From assembly GCA_030522415.1 (NCBI GenBank), contig CM060109.1:2301641-2365640 (forward strand): a DNA stretch of 64,000 nt, read 5' to 3'. Position 1 is the stretch's first letter; the number at the start of each line of letters is the position of its first letter. The notes below the pieces were generated by a model. The model did not search any database. It saw only the letters and a program-made list of their open reading frames with translations, and was not told the origin of the DNA. This document shows, piece by piece, positions 55,349 to 64,000 of this stretch. A program made the translations under genes and the position numbers. The stretch comes from Channallabes apus. Lineage: Eukaryota; Chordata; Actinopteri; Siluriformes; Clariidae.

Positions 55349-56451
55349 TAAAGAGATTTCAGCGTGATCTGTCACAATAAATAGACCAGAATGTCCCAAT
55401 GTCCTCTTTCAGATAAAAACTCATGTTATAAAGATTTAAATGATCTAATTTATAATAATATAATGAAATGATCTGGTGTCAGATTGAAACATTAATGTGT
55501 GTGTGTTTTATATTGCAGCGATAAAAGCAGGACAGAATGAATAAGTGACGTCTGAAGTGGACTTGAAAAGTGACGTTTTATCTGTAAAAATTTAGAAAGA
55601 ATAAGAAAAAGAAAAAAATGAATCCTCTGCTATTGCACTCTTCAGAGCTCAGCTCTCCTGATGTTAAATTAACGGTGACATGAAAACTGTTATTCAGCCG
55701 CAGCCTCTCTGAGCTCTGCTCCACTTTCTTTAAAACAACAAGAGTTAAAGACTGAAACACCGACACGTGAAAGACAGAGAGGGAAGATGACAGAGTAATA
55801 AACAGAGAGACGGAGAGGCGATGACAAACAGAACCGTGACACACACACATTTACCAGCCTTCATGGGATCTCAGGGAGTCGGGAGGGAATAGAAAAAAGC
55901 ATTCTGGGTAAAATGAGTGTTTAGTGACTCACTGTCTCAGCTGGACTGGAGAAACATCAACAGCTGCAATTAAGATCGGAGATAAACAGCTTAAATCCAG
56001 GACTTTCTCTAAGTGGCTCATATAAATACACACATACTGTAAACACTCCACATGGTCAGATTGCACCAAAATCTATCACGAAGTACACACTGAAACATCC
56101 AGAAAACTGAATCCGAGTAACTAACAAGAAATAAGAACTGGAGAGACCAAACAAAGAGCACAAGAAAAGGAATAAAGCAAAGCGAGGAAAGTAAACATGA
56201 AACCAAACCACAGGAAGAAACAAACTCAGACACTGCAGTTCTTTCATGCTCCAGTTCTGATCTAAACACTTTCACTACCGCTCGTCTGTCATTAAACAGC
56301 ATGACATTTCCCACAATGCCACGGGGCAGAACGTTGCAAGCTGAGATGCCACCACTTTAAATGAAGGCTAATTTTCCTCCTGCTACGTCTCACTGAAATC
56401 ATCAGGAGCCCGAGTCTGAGCTTAGTGTAACTGAGGAAATGTAGAATCAGG
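55349..56451 (-). repeat. 1.35 kb dispersed repeat, copy B, left part
   Basis: The reverse complement matches copy A from 5732 to 6954. An open frame at 55578-55850 is the counterpart of 6454-6720 in copy A and differs by few residues. No domain is seen, so it is not called a gene. Confidence 0.88.
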
Positions 56452-56654
56452 ACTTTTGTTTCCATCTTGTCTTCGTTTAAACTGAGAAGCCCGACAAAAG
56501 TTGTCATGGTTGCGTTTTGAAGCTGTAGTCATGTTACAGGTCTGTTCTAGATTAAAGTTCTCTTCAATTTAAAGTCAAATAAATTAAAGTGAAATAAATC
56601 CTCAATTTTATGCTTGAAGTCTTTTTTCATTTTTATTTTGTACATACATACATA

Positions 56655-57147
56655 CATAGGCATCCAGAGAAGGACCAGCTCCAGCGGGATTCAGCTTTAT
56701 GATGGTTGGAGCTACACATGCTGCTTCTGTGCTTCCAGTGATCCAGACCTCATCTGCCCTCTGCACCTACTGACTCGTCCCTATGCTGAACTGGTCTTCA
56801 TGACAATTTAAATAATTTCTGTCATATTGAATTTTCACCTGCACAACACACAAGATGTTGTATCATTTCTATCTGTTATCGCCCAAATGAGGATGGGTTC
56901 CCTGTTGAGTCTGGTTCCTCTCAAGGTTTCTTCCTAATGCCATCTCAGGGAGTTTTTCCTTGCCACCGTCGCCGTCACCCTTGGCTTGCTCATCAGAGAC
57001 ATTTCATTCATTCATCTCATTATTATCTGCACATTTTTCTCACACATCCACACTTCCAATTATTTTCTTTTCTATAATTATTATTATTTGTTTTTATTTA
57101 TTTATTTTCTATTATAATTTTATTTATTTATTACTTTATATATAATT

Positions 57148-57188
<41 letters not shown>

Positions 57189-57297
57189 TTTTTTTTTTTT
57201 TTTTTTTTTTTTTTTGTTAAATTTCTTAAATTTTTGTGAAGCTGCTTTGAGACAATGACCATTGTTAAAAGCGCTATATAAATAAAATTGAATTGAA
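56655..57297 (+). mobile_element. L2-type LINE 3' end
   Basis: Contains ATCCAGAGAAGGACCAGCTC, CTCAAGGTTTCTTCCTAATG, TCTCAGGGAGTTTTTCCTTG and ends AGCGCTATATAAATAAAATT followed by GAATTGAAT. A TA tract (57151-57185) and poly-T lie within it. It is the same tail as the 14.4-kb LINE, in the opposite orientation. Confidence 0.82.
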
Positions 57298-57348
57298 TTT
57301 AATTGAATACATACAGTACACACATACTGTACATACATAAATACACAC

Positions 57349-58270
57349 ACACTACCATTCACAAGTTTTAGATCACTTTCTAACTCCATGATGGTTCCTG
57401 ATGTTTATTTCTTTCTACATTGTAAAGTTTTGCTGAAGGCGTGCAGTAACTGCATGAATCTCCTTTGAACAGTTGATATTGAGATGTTTCTGCTACTTCT
57501 GCTCTGTAAAGACTTCATAACGCCTCTAATCTGAGCTGCTGTTAATTGGTCATTTTTCAGGCTGATAACTCTAAATGAACTTCTGGTCTGCAGCAGAGGG
57601 AGGTTTTGGTCTCGTCCTCCTGGGACGGCCTTCATGAGAGACAGTTTCATTATGGTGCTGGACGGATTTTGCAAATGCACTCGACACAATACTGTTCTTG
57701 CAGGAACTATTACAGAAAGGCCGACCTCTGTGTTTTACAATAACAACTAACTGCTGTTTTTCTTGTTGTTACATTCATTCATTCATTCATCTTCTATACC
57801 GCTTAATCCTGTATTAGGGTCGCGGGGGACCTGGAGCCTATCCCAGGAGACTTCGGGCACTAGGCGGGGTACACCCTGGACAGGGTGCCAATCCATCGCA
57901 GGGCACACACACACACACAATGGGCAATTTAGGAACGCCAATTAGCCTAACCTGCATATCTTTGGACTGTGGGAGGAAACCGGAGTACCCGGAGGAAACC
58001 CACCAAGCACGGGGAGAACATGCAAACTCCACGCACACAGAGACGGGAATCGAGCCTGGCCGGGGAATCGAACCCAGACCCTGGAGGTACAAGGCGACAG
58101 TGCTAACCACTACACCACCACGCCGCCTCTTGTTGTTACGTAATTACCTAATTCCATATGTGTTATTTTATAGTTTTGAAATCCACAGTATTGTTGTAGA
58201 ATGTAGAAAATAAATCACTAAACAAAAACAAAGACATTTGCAAGTGATCTAAAACTTTTGAACGGTAGTG
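57349..58270 (-). mobile_element. Tc1-like element, internally deleted, copy 2
   Basis: Inverted ends ACTACCATTCACAAGTTTTA and TAAAACTTTTGAACGGTAGT. The - strand frame 57689-57405 matches that of copy 1 (HTH region only). Interrupted by a SINE at 57773-58127. Confidence 0.85.
57773..58127 (-). mobile_element. tRNA-headed SINE with perfect 12-bp TSD
   Basis: On the - strand: head with GTGGTGTAGTGGTTAGCAC and GGGTTCGATTCCC (polymerase III boxes), a body with GGGTTTCCTCCGGGTACTCC and GGTGTACCCCGCCTAGTG, and an AATGAATGAAT tail. TCTTGTTGTTAC is found exactly at 57761-57772 and 58128-58139. Copy 1 of the Tc1-like element has the site once. Confidence 0.92.
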
Positions 58271-58284
58271 TATATACATACTTT

Positions 58285-58286
58285 TA

Positions 58287-58326
<40 letters not shown>

Positions 58327-58600
58327 TTATTTATTTATTAATTATTTTATTTTTTTTGCACAGTCTGGAGTTTGTTGTATTGTATTTTTATACTGTTGTA
58401 CTTGTACAACCATGTAAGTGACAAATAAAAAGATTGAATCTTGATCACCACCAGGTTCTTAAAAAATATCACTATCATGTTGCAATGAAAAACCATGCAC
58501 ACAAACACAGACACACAGACACAAACACACAGACACACACACACACAGACACACACACACACAGACACACACACACAAACACACAGACACACACACACAC
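58285..58600. repeat. (ATT)n and degenerate CA microsatellites
   Basis: ATT tract at about 58292-58326. CA repeats with ACAGACACAC variants at about 58500-58600. Confidence 0.93.
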
Positions 58601-59281
58601 CAAGAACCTTAGCATAAATCTTCCCAGCAACCTTAATTACCCTTAATTGCTAGCCATTAGCATTCTACAGGATCGGTTTTCCCTCACTTGGCTGCTCCTC
58701 ACTCAGAGATCTCCAGGGTTTCATATTTGCACCTTCATGTGGTAAACGACAGAGCACATGGTTAATGACAGCCATCTTTCTCCACCCTTATTACCGCTCT
58801 CAATGCATCGGCTCAATGCACAGGCTGCTCGGCTGATTCCTAAACACCGCTGCATATCGCTGACCAATCAGCACTTAATGGGGCAAATTGTTGCTGTCGG
58901 AACATTAATGAGGTATAAAGCACAAAAGACATGTGTCACAAATATGAGAGGGAAGGGTGTTGGAGCACTTACAGGTCTTTAAAATATTTTATGATGTTAA
59001 CCCATAAAGATAAAAATAAAGGATGGTTTTAAGTCCAACACTTACTAATGTAGAATACACACTAAAGCACTAACTAAATGCTGATTGACTTTTTTTCCCC
59101 TTAGTTAAATAAAAACCTTTTATAGAAAAGGATGCACGTCATAAAATATTGTAAGGATGGTGTTTGCTCCATGCTGTGCTTGTCAGAAGACATCCTGTGG
59201 TCATGACAAAGATGTTACTCTGTTTCAGAAGTCTCAAATCATTGTCCTGCGTCCAGAAAACAACTAATGAGACTGTTGGAA
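58601..59281. other. intergenic, unassigned
   Basis: The part 58610-58930 is unusually complex in composition for this region (AACCTTAATTACCC, GACCAATCAGCACTTAATGG with a CCAAT box). It may be a conserved regulatory element. Inference only. Confidence 0.3.
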
Positions 59282-59659
59282 TGTCATGAACTAACCTCGG
59301 TGACCAGAAGACGTAGCTTAGCGGTTAGCCCAATGTAGCGTGGATGGTAAACCCAAACGCGGAGTAACAGCGAGTAGGCAGGATAACCACGCGATTTATT
59401 CTAAGGACTCTCCCGAAAACGGAGCAAGGGAAAAACACAAATTTAACCCGCGTCCTAAAATACACACACAACGATAGGAAGCAACAACCAAAAGATAGTG
59501 AGTACTCACGGTTTGATGAACGCCAACCTGAACCGACATGGGCCGAACACAATGACTGAGCGGTAAGCCAACGTTTGTTTACCTCTTTTATACTTCCTGG
59601 TTTGGCGCCCGCCTTACTTCCGGGTCCTAGTGCCGGGCGCAGATTGAGTGTGCATGACA
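59282..59659 (-). mobile_element. solo LTR, copy 2, with 5-bp TSD
   Basis: On the - strand it starts TGTCATGCACACTCA and ends GGTTAGTTCATGACA, as in copy 1 at 47377. It is flanked by TGGAA at 59277-59281 and 59660-59664. It diverges from copy 1 by many substitutions. Confidence 0.88.
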
Positions 59660-59734
59660 TGGAACTACTAAAATTGGTTCAGAACTAGGCTCAGCGATGT
59701 TATGTGGCCCACAATGAGGTTGGATGATGACCTG

Positions 59735-59870
59735 AATGCCATGGACATGTTTCAAGATGATGATGTCAGGATTTATTGGGCTCAAATTTTAAAGGGGTGG
59801 TTTGGAAGTCCAGAACTTAACCCCACTGAGAATGTAGCTGTATGATGGAATCATCAGTCAACCCCACAAC
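59735..59870 (+). pseudogene. transposase C-terminal relic
   Basis: Reads MFQDDDVRIYWAQILKGWFG then SPELNPTENV. QDD...H and S.ELNPIEN are typical of the last part of Tc/mariner-type DDE transposases. Short and degenerate. Confidence 0.45.
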
Positions 59871-60299
59871 CTGCTCAAGGTTTTACCTCTGTGGCTTCAA
59901 AGACCCTTTTTCATGTGGAGGAGTAATAAACCCTCCCTGAGAATCACCTTAACAGCACTGATGTCTGCTACCATGTCCTACTGTAGGTTTCCATCAGGAT
60001 AGGATTCCAGCCACAGCTTCTTTCAGCACGGCCCTTCCAGATCCCCGTCCCATACCCCATGCCTTACACGGGAGAACTCTTTTCAAATGTGCTGCTAGCC
60101 ATTTGTGAGAAACCAGGAAGATTCTCCTGTGTCCCTAAACATATCACATAAACTACACATCCCAGATAAACACAGTCACAAAAAGGACTGATGGGGGAAG
60201 ACTGATCTCAGGGTTTCAGCCCTCATTACAGTTCCTTAAATGGTAAACTCTCTCTAAAACCACTACAAAACCGGATGAAGAAAAAAAAAGACCTTTGTT

Positions 60300-60302
<3 letters not shown>
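59871..60302. other. intergenic, unassigned
   Basis: No gene recognised. Confidence 0.35.

Positions 60303-60358
<56 letters not shown>
60303..60358. repeat. (GT)n microsatellite
   Basis: About 50 bp of GT. Confidence 0.97.
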
Positions 60359-61074
60359 GTTTCCTCACCTTGAACAACTTACTCTCAGAGGATTGCAGGT
60401 GAGAAAATATCTGTCTCTGCTTTGCCCTCTGTGTTGCCTGTTTTTTTCTCCCTCTCCCCAACATTCCTCTCGATATGTCACTCTCTTTTCCACTCATTCC
60501 ATTATTCACTACTCCTCATAGATTTTGGCTGATTTTATGATTAAACTGTCAAATTGTCCTCTTCAAACTTGATGATAGAATGTTGAAGAATATAATTTAA
60601 AATTTCATAATTAAAGCATTACTTTGGCTGACTCAGTCACAGACTTATTATAATCACACACTTGTTTTAATCAGTGTTAACTCCCCCATCGTTATTTCTT
60701 GTGCGTTTGGTATATATTACATTTTCAGTTTCCCAGGCATAATCTATTTCCGGTTTCACATTTGTAGCCTATTTCCGGTTTTACAGGTATTATCTGGTCC
60801 CAGTCCTGTACTTTGTTGAAGACCACACACATACTGTATTGTTTTTACTCAGTTTTTAGTTTTAGACCAGAAAAGAGTTGGTGCTGCCATGGAACCAATT
60901 GCCTTGGCCAAAGTCTCGATTCTTTGTCTTGGAAACACAGAACTGGTTTGAAATTAGACATCATCTCCGCATCAGCCTCGGACCTGCCTTATTTCATCAT
61001 GTCCAATTCCTCCCAGTCACTAGTGGGCTCCCACATTAAGCTCATACCGCCACTCAGTCGGGAGGGCCGCAGAC
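60359..61074. other. intergenic, unassigned
   Basis: Contains three similar TATTTCCGGTTTCACA-like words at 60745-60790. No gene recognised. Confidence 0.35.
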
Positions 61075-61412
61075 CGCTCACGTGTTTCCTTCGACCTACG
61101 TGATGTCATCCGACCATTTTTTCGAACTGCTCGCTCACCCACGATTGGGGGCGGCGTAACACACTCAGAGGAACAGCACTATCAGCTCCCTCCCCTTACA
61201 CGATCTCACAGACGCCCTTGACTGGCTTGTAGAGCCGTCGTTAATGTGAGAGCGTGAAGTTCCTCTCATTTCTCCCCCCTGAGAAAGCTCGGCCAATCAG
61301 CTCTCTCTATGCCTCCGGCTGTGACAGGAAAACAGCATCACCCAGGGTTCGAACCAGCGATCTCCGGATGATAGGGCGAGCACTTTACCACTGCGCCACT
61401 CGGAGGCCCTCC
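61075..61412 (-). mobile_element. tRNA-headed SINE, second type
   Basis: On the - strand the head is GGCCTCCGAGTGGCGCAGTG, GTAAAGTGCTCGCCC and GGTTCGAACCCTGG (box A and box B). The body includes AGCTGATTGGCCGAGC and CGCCGCCCCCAATCGTGG. The 3' boundary is approximate. Confidence 0.75.
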
Positions 61413-61880
61413 TCGGACCTGCCTTTGTGGTAATTCTCCATAATCTCCATGAATACCTCAGGAGTCAACAGTCTGACCTCATCATCTCTATACCTGCGTG
61501 ATAAGCTACTTGATGTTTGTGACTGATTTTTATATGAACTCAAACCTGTGTGTACATTAAGATTTAAGATATGAATCAAGCAGTGTACTTATCAACTATC
61601 CCAAAAACACCTTCTTATACATCCCATACAATCTTCTTTCTCCAGTATGAATTCTTCATTGCAGTGATGTAAATTAGCCATAATCTCATTTTTTTTTAAT
61701 GTTTTAGCAACTAAATAACTGAAATTGTTTGCTTGTTCCACTCCGTGTTAGAGCAGGGCATTCACTGGAATGGAATGGAATTTCCTACAAGTCTACCTGA
61801 GGCTTTAATAACAAAATGGACTCCATATTTACTTAAAGACATCAACTTTTATATTGAACTGCTAGTCGCCTACACACAGT
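61413..61880. other. intergenic, unassigned
   Basis: No gene recognised. Confidence 0.35.
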
Positions 61881-62490
61881 ATAACAGCAGATCAACCCCT
61901 GCTATCCGTTATCACCCAGATGAGGATGGATTCCCTGTTGAGTCTACTTCCTCTCAATGTTACATTTACATTTAGGAATTTGGCAGATGCTCTTATGCAG
62001 AGCGACTTACAAAAAGTGCTTTGAAATATGGATGGGTACTTACACTGGGTTACTAGTTTACTAATTGTTTATTTTTTTTTGGTGTGGGGGGAATTAGTCC
62101 AAGTATTGAAGAAACAGATACATCGTTGTTTAAAGATTGTCTCCACTGTACAAACATCTAGAGGAAGTTCATTCCACCACCTACTGTAGGTGCCAGAACA
62201 GAAAAGAGTCTGGACGAATATCTTCCTCGAATGGTGTACCGAGGCAGACCTGCCAGGAGTGAATTGCAGTAAGTCCGGTCTTGGACCTCCTATTGCCGTC
62301 TCAGGGAGTTTTTCCCTCAGCACCGTCTCGCTCGGCTTGCTCATCAGGGACGATCATTTTGATTCATACACATTCACATTTCATACAAATGTCCATAATT
62401 TCTTTTGCTTGTGTAAAGCTGATCTGTGACAATGACAACGGTTAAAAGCACTATAACAATTAAATTTAATTTAATTGAACTGAATTGAAA
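61881..62490 (+). mobile_element. L2-type 3' tail interrupted by another repeat
   Basis: The L2 tail begins GCTATCCGTTATCACCCAGA (about 61890), breaks off after GAGTCTACTTCCTCTCAATG, and resumes at CGTCTCAGGGAGTTTTTCCC (about 62297), ending AAATTTAATTTAATTGAACT. The insert begins with the fish SINE-type word TTTGGCAGATGCTCTTATGC then AGAGCGACTTACA (61979-62011). Confidence 0.72.
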
Positions 62491-63564
62491 AGATATAGAG
62501 AAAAATTGAGCAAGAATCAGACAGCGGGGTGACAAAAGAGAGGGAGGATGACAAAAGAGAGGCAGAGTGAGAGAGAAAATCAAAAGTAGTGAGGGAGAAA
62601 GAGTAGAGGCAGCAAAAAATACAAAGAGGGACTGAGAGAAAAAGTCAGAGGGAGAAAATCAAAGTGGCAGCAGGAGAGAGAGTGAGAGAGACAGAGATAG
62701 AGAAAGAATTCACAGACTGAGACAGACAAAGAAATAAAGAGACAGAGACATGCAGACAGACAGACATTGTTCTAATAATATGAACCCCACCCTGCACCCT
62801 CAGTATCTCGACTCCACCAGTTCTTGTTAAAACCAGAGCTTTGATTGTTACCAATCCACAATACAAGAAGTAATAGCCTTTATAAGAGCCCTAGTGCAGG
62901 GCTTAGCGAGGGGGTCAACAGAGTAGGAAGTTGTAAGAGTGCTTATGATACGCACAGGAAGACCCTCCGGTTTAGAGATAGAGTGAGACTATTAATTTGA
63001 AGCAAAAAAGAAAACTGGAAAAACAAAATAAACAGAGCTCCGCCATCTGCGTGAGACCAGACAGGGCTCTCGAAACTAAAAATAAGAAACTTAAGATCCT
63101 CTCGGGCACGCTTAAAGGACAGTGTGCCGCTGTTTCTGTTTGTCTCTCTCGCCGACATCTTTAGAAGACAGAGGCTAGGTCTTGTTTTTCTTTTTCTTTT
63201 CTTTATCTTCGTCTTGTTCTTTGTCTTGTCCCTGATACCTTACCAGTGTTACCCAATGATCAAACCTCTAGCTGTCCACAAAGTGCGAAGGCCTGTTCAG
63301 AACTCCGCGGGGTAGCAGCCCACAGATCTGCCCCCGTTACACAGAAAATATATTTCCCAATATATTTACTGTCAATATATTAAATGATTTATTGTTCTGA
63401 TCTACACTGATCTATTAAAACAATATAAAATCTTTGAAAGGTAAATGTAAAATATTTTATAATGTTAATATTCCTCATTCCCACACTAACTGAGACAAAC
63501 TAATAATTATCAGGTAAAAAAAAGATATTAATATTCAAAAATATATTCACAATAAACAGAATAA
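62491..63564. other. purine-rich then unassigned sequence
   Basis: 62500-62760 is rich in GAGAGAGAAAAT-like purine runs on the + strand. The rest is unassigned. No gene recognised. Confidence 0.35.
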
Positions 63565-64000
63565 TACAGTGGTGTGAAAAAATATTTGCCCCCCTCCTGA
63601 TTTCTTATTCTTTTGCATGTTTGTCACACAAAATATTTCTGATCATCAAATACATTGAACTATTAGTCAAAGATAACACAAGTAAACACAAAATGCAGTT
63701 TTTAAATGAGGGGTTTTATTATTTAGGGAGAAAAAAAATCCAAACCTACATTGGCCCTGTGTGAAAAAGTAATTGCGCCCTGAACATAATAACTGGTTGG
63801 GCCACCCTTAGCAGCAATAACTGCAATCAAGCGTTTGCGATAACTTGCAACGAGTCTTTTACAGCGCTCTGGAGGAATTTTGGCCCACTCATCTTTGCAG
63901 AATTGTTGTAATTCAGCTTTATTTGAGGGTTTTCTAGCATGAACCACCTTTTTAAGGTCATGCCACAACATCTCAATAGGATTCAGGTCAGGACTTTGAC
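63565..64000 (-). mobile_element. Tc1/mariner-type element, cut by the window edge
   Basis: The inverted-repeat end TACAGTGGTGTGAAAAAATA at 63565 is flanked by TA. On the - strand the frame from the window edge reads EMLWHDLKKVVHARKPSNKA, then EWAKIPPERCKRLVASYRKR, the C-terminal part of a Tc1-type transposase after the catalytic SPDLNPIE block (the bases at 63975-64000 fit VKSPDLNPIE). Open over its whole visible length, so this copy may be relatively young. Confidence 0.85.

Noticed and set aside
61330..61412. A tRNA gene on the - strand
   Set aside because: The sequence after box B runs into a SINE body, not a paired acceptor stem and terminator.

Overview
This window is vertebrate nuclear DNA, almost certainly from a teleost fish. 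It has no bacterial-style operons. It contains a split vertebrate ion-channel gene, dense CA/GT/CT microsatellites, Tc1/mariner, hAT, piggyBac and Harbinger-type DNA elements, CR1/L2-type LINE tails, tRNA-headed SINEs, a DIRS relic and an endogenous retrovirus. An otophysan such as a catfish is a reasonable guess from the mix of mobile elements, but the sequence alone does not prove it.

Left part (1-27.3 kb). One host gene is recognisable: an acid-sensing ion channel 4 gene (asic4) on the + strand, with nine coding exons between 7338 and 26804. They run from the extracellular palm domain through the second membrane segment, with its GAS selectivity filter, to the conserved C-terminus EDFAC. 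The N-terminal exon, with membrane segment 1, must lie left of the window. The introns hold mariner and Tc1 relics (0.2-1.8 kb), a 1.35 kb dispersed repeat (copy A), a 1.9 kb minisatellite split by a SINE, long microsatellites, a 5 kb L2/CR1-like LINE with an ORF1 esterase remnant and a MITE inserted in it, a piggyBac fragment and an internally deleted Tc1-like element. Several microsatellites sit right against splice sites. The last exon does not join the previous one in frame.

Middle part (27.3-48.8 kb). I recognise no host gene. The content is layered mobile DNA: a LINE RT relic (29.7-30.5 kb), a hAT element with a perfect 8-bp target duplication (30597-31146), a DIRS-type relic with ORF1 and tyrosine recombinase but no RT (31.56-33.66 kb), a young 2264-bp LTR element carrying one unfamiliar proline-rich repeat ORF (34078-36341), a second hAT (37010-37746), another LINE RT relic (39.9-40.8 kb), a 1.9 kb TIR element (44689-46609) and a solo LTR (47377-47746).

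Right part (48.8-64 kb). A 6491-bp class-I (gammaretrovirus-like) endogenous retrovirus lies on the - strand. Its two 424-bp LTRs look identical, it has a 5-bp target duplication, a tRNA-Pro primer site and a polypurine tract. Gag is intact and pol follows in the same frame behind a TAG, but the RT core and most of env are deleted. It sits inside copy B of the 1.35 kb repeat whose uninterrupted copy A is in the asic4 intron. Further right are L2 tails, a second Tc1-like copy with a SINE nested in it, a second solo LTR of the same family as the first but inverted, SINEs, and a Tc1/mariner element cut by the window edge.

The best candidates for something undescribed are the 2.26 kb LTR element with its single novel ORF and the apparently recent but RT- and env-deleted retrovirus. 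Both look young and neither encodes its own complete replication machinery.
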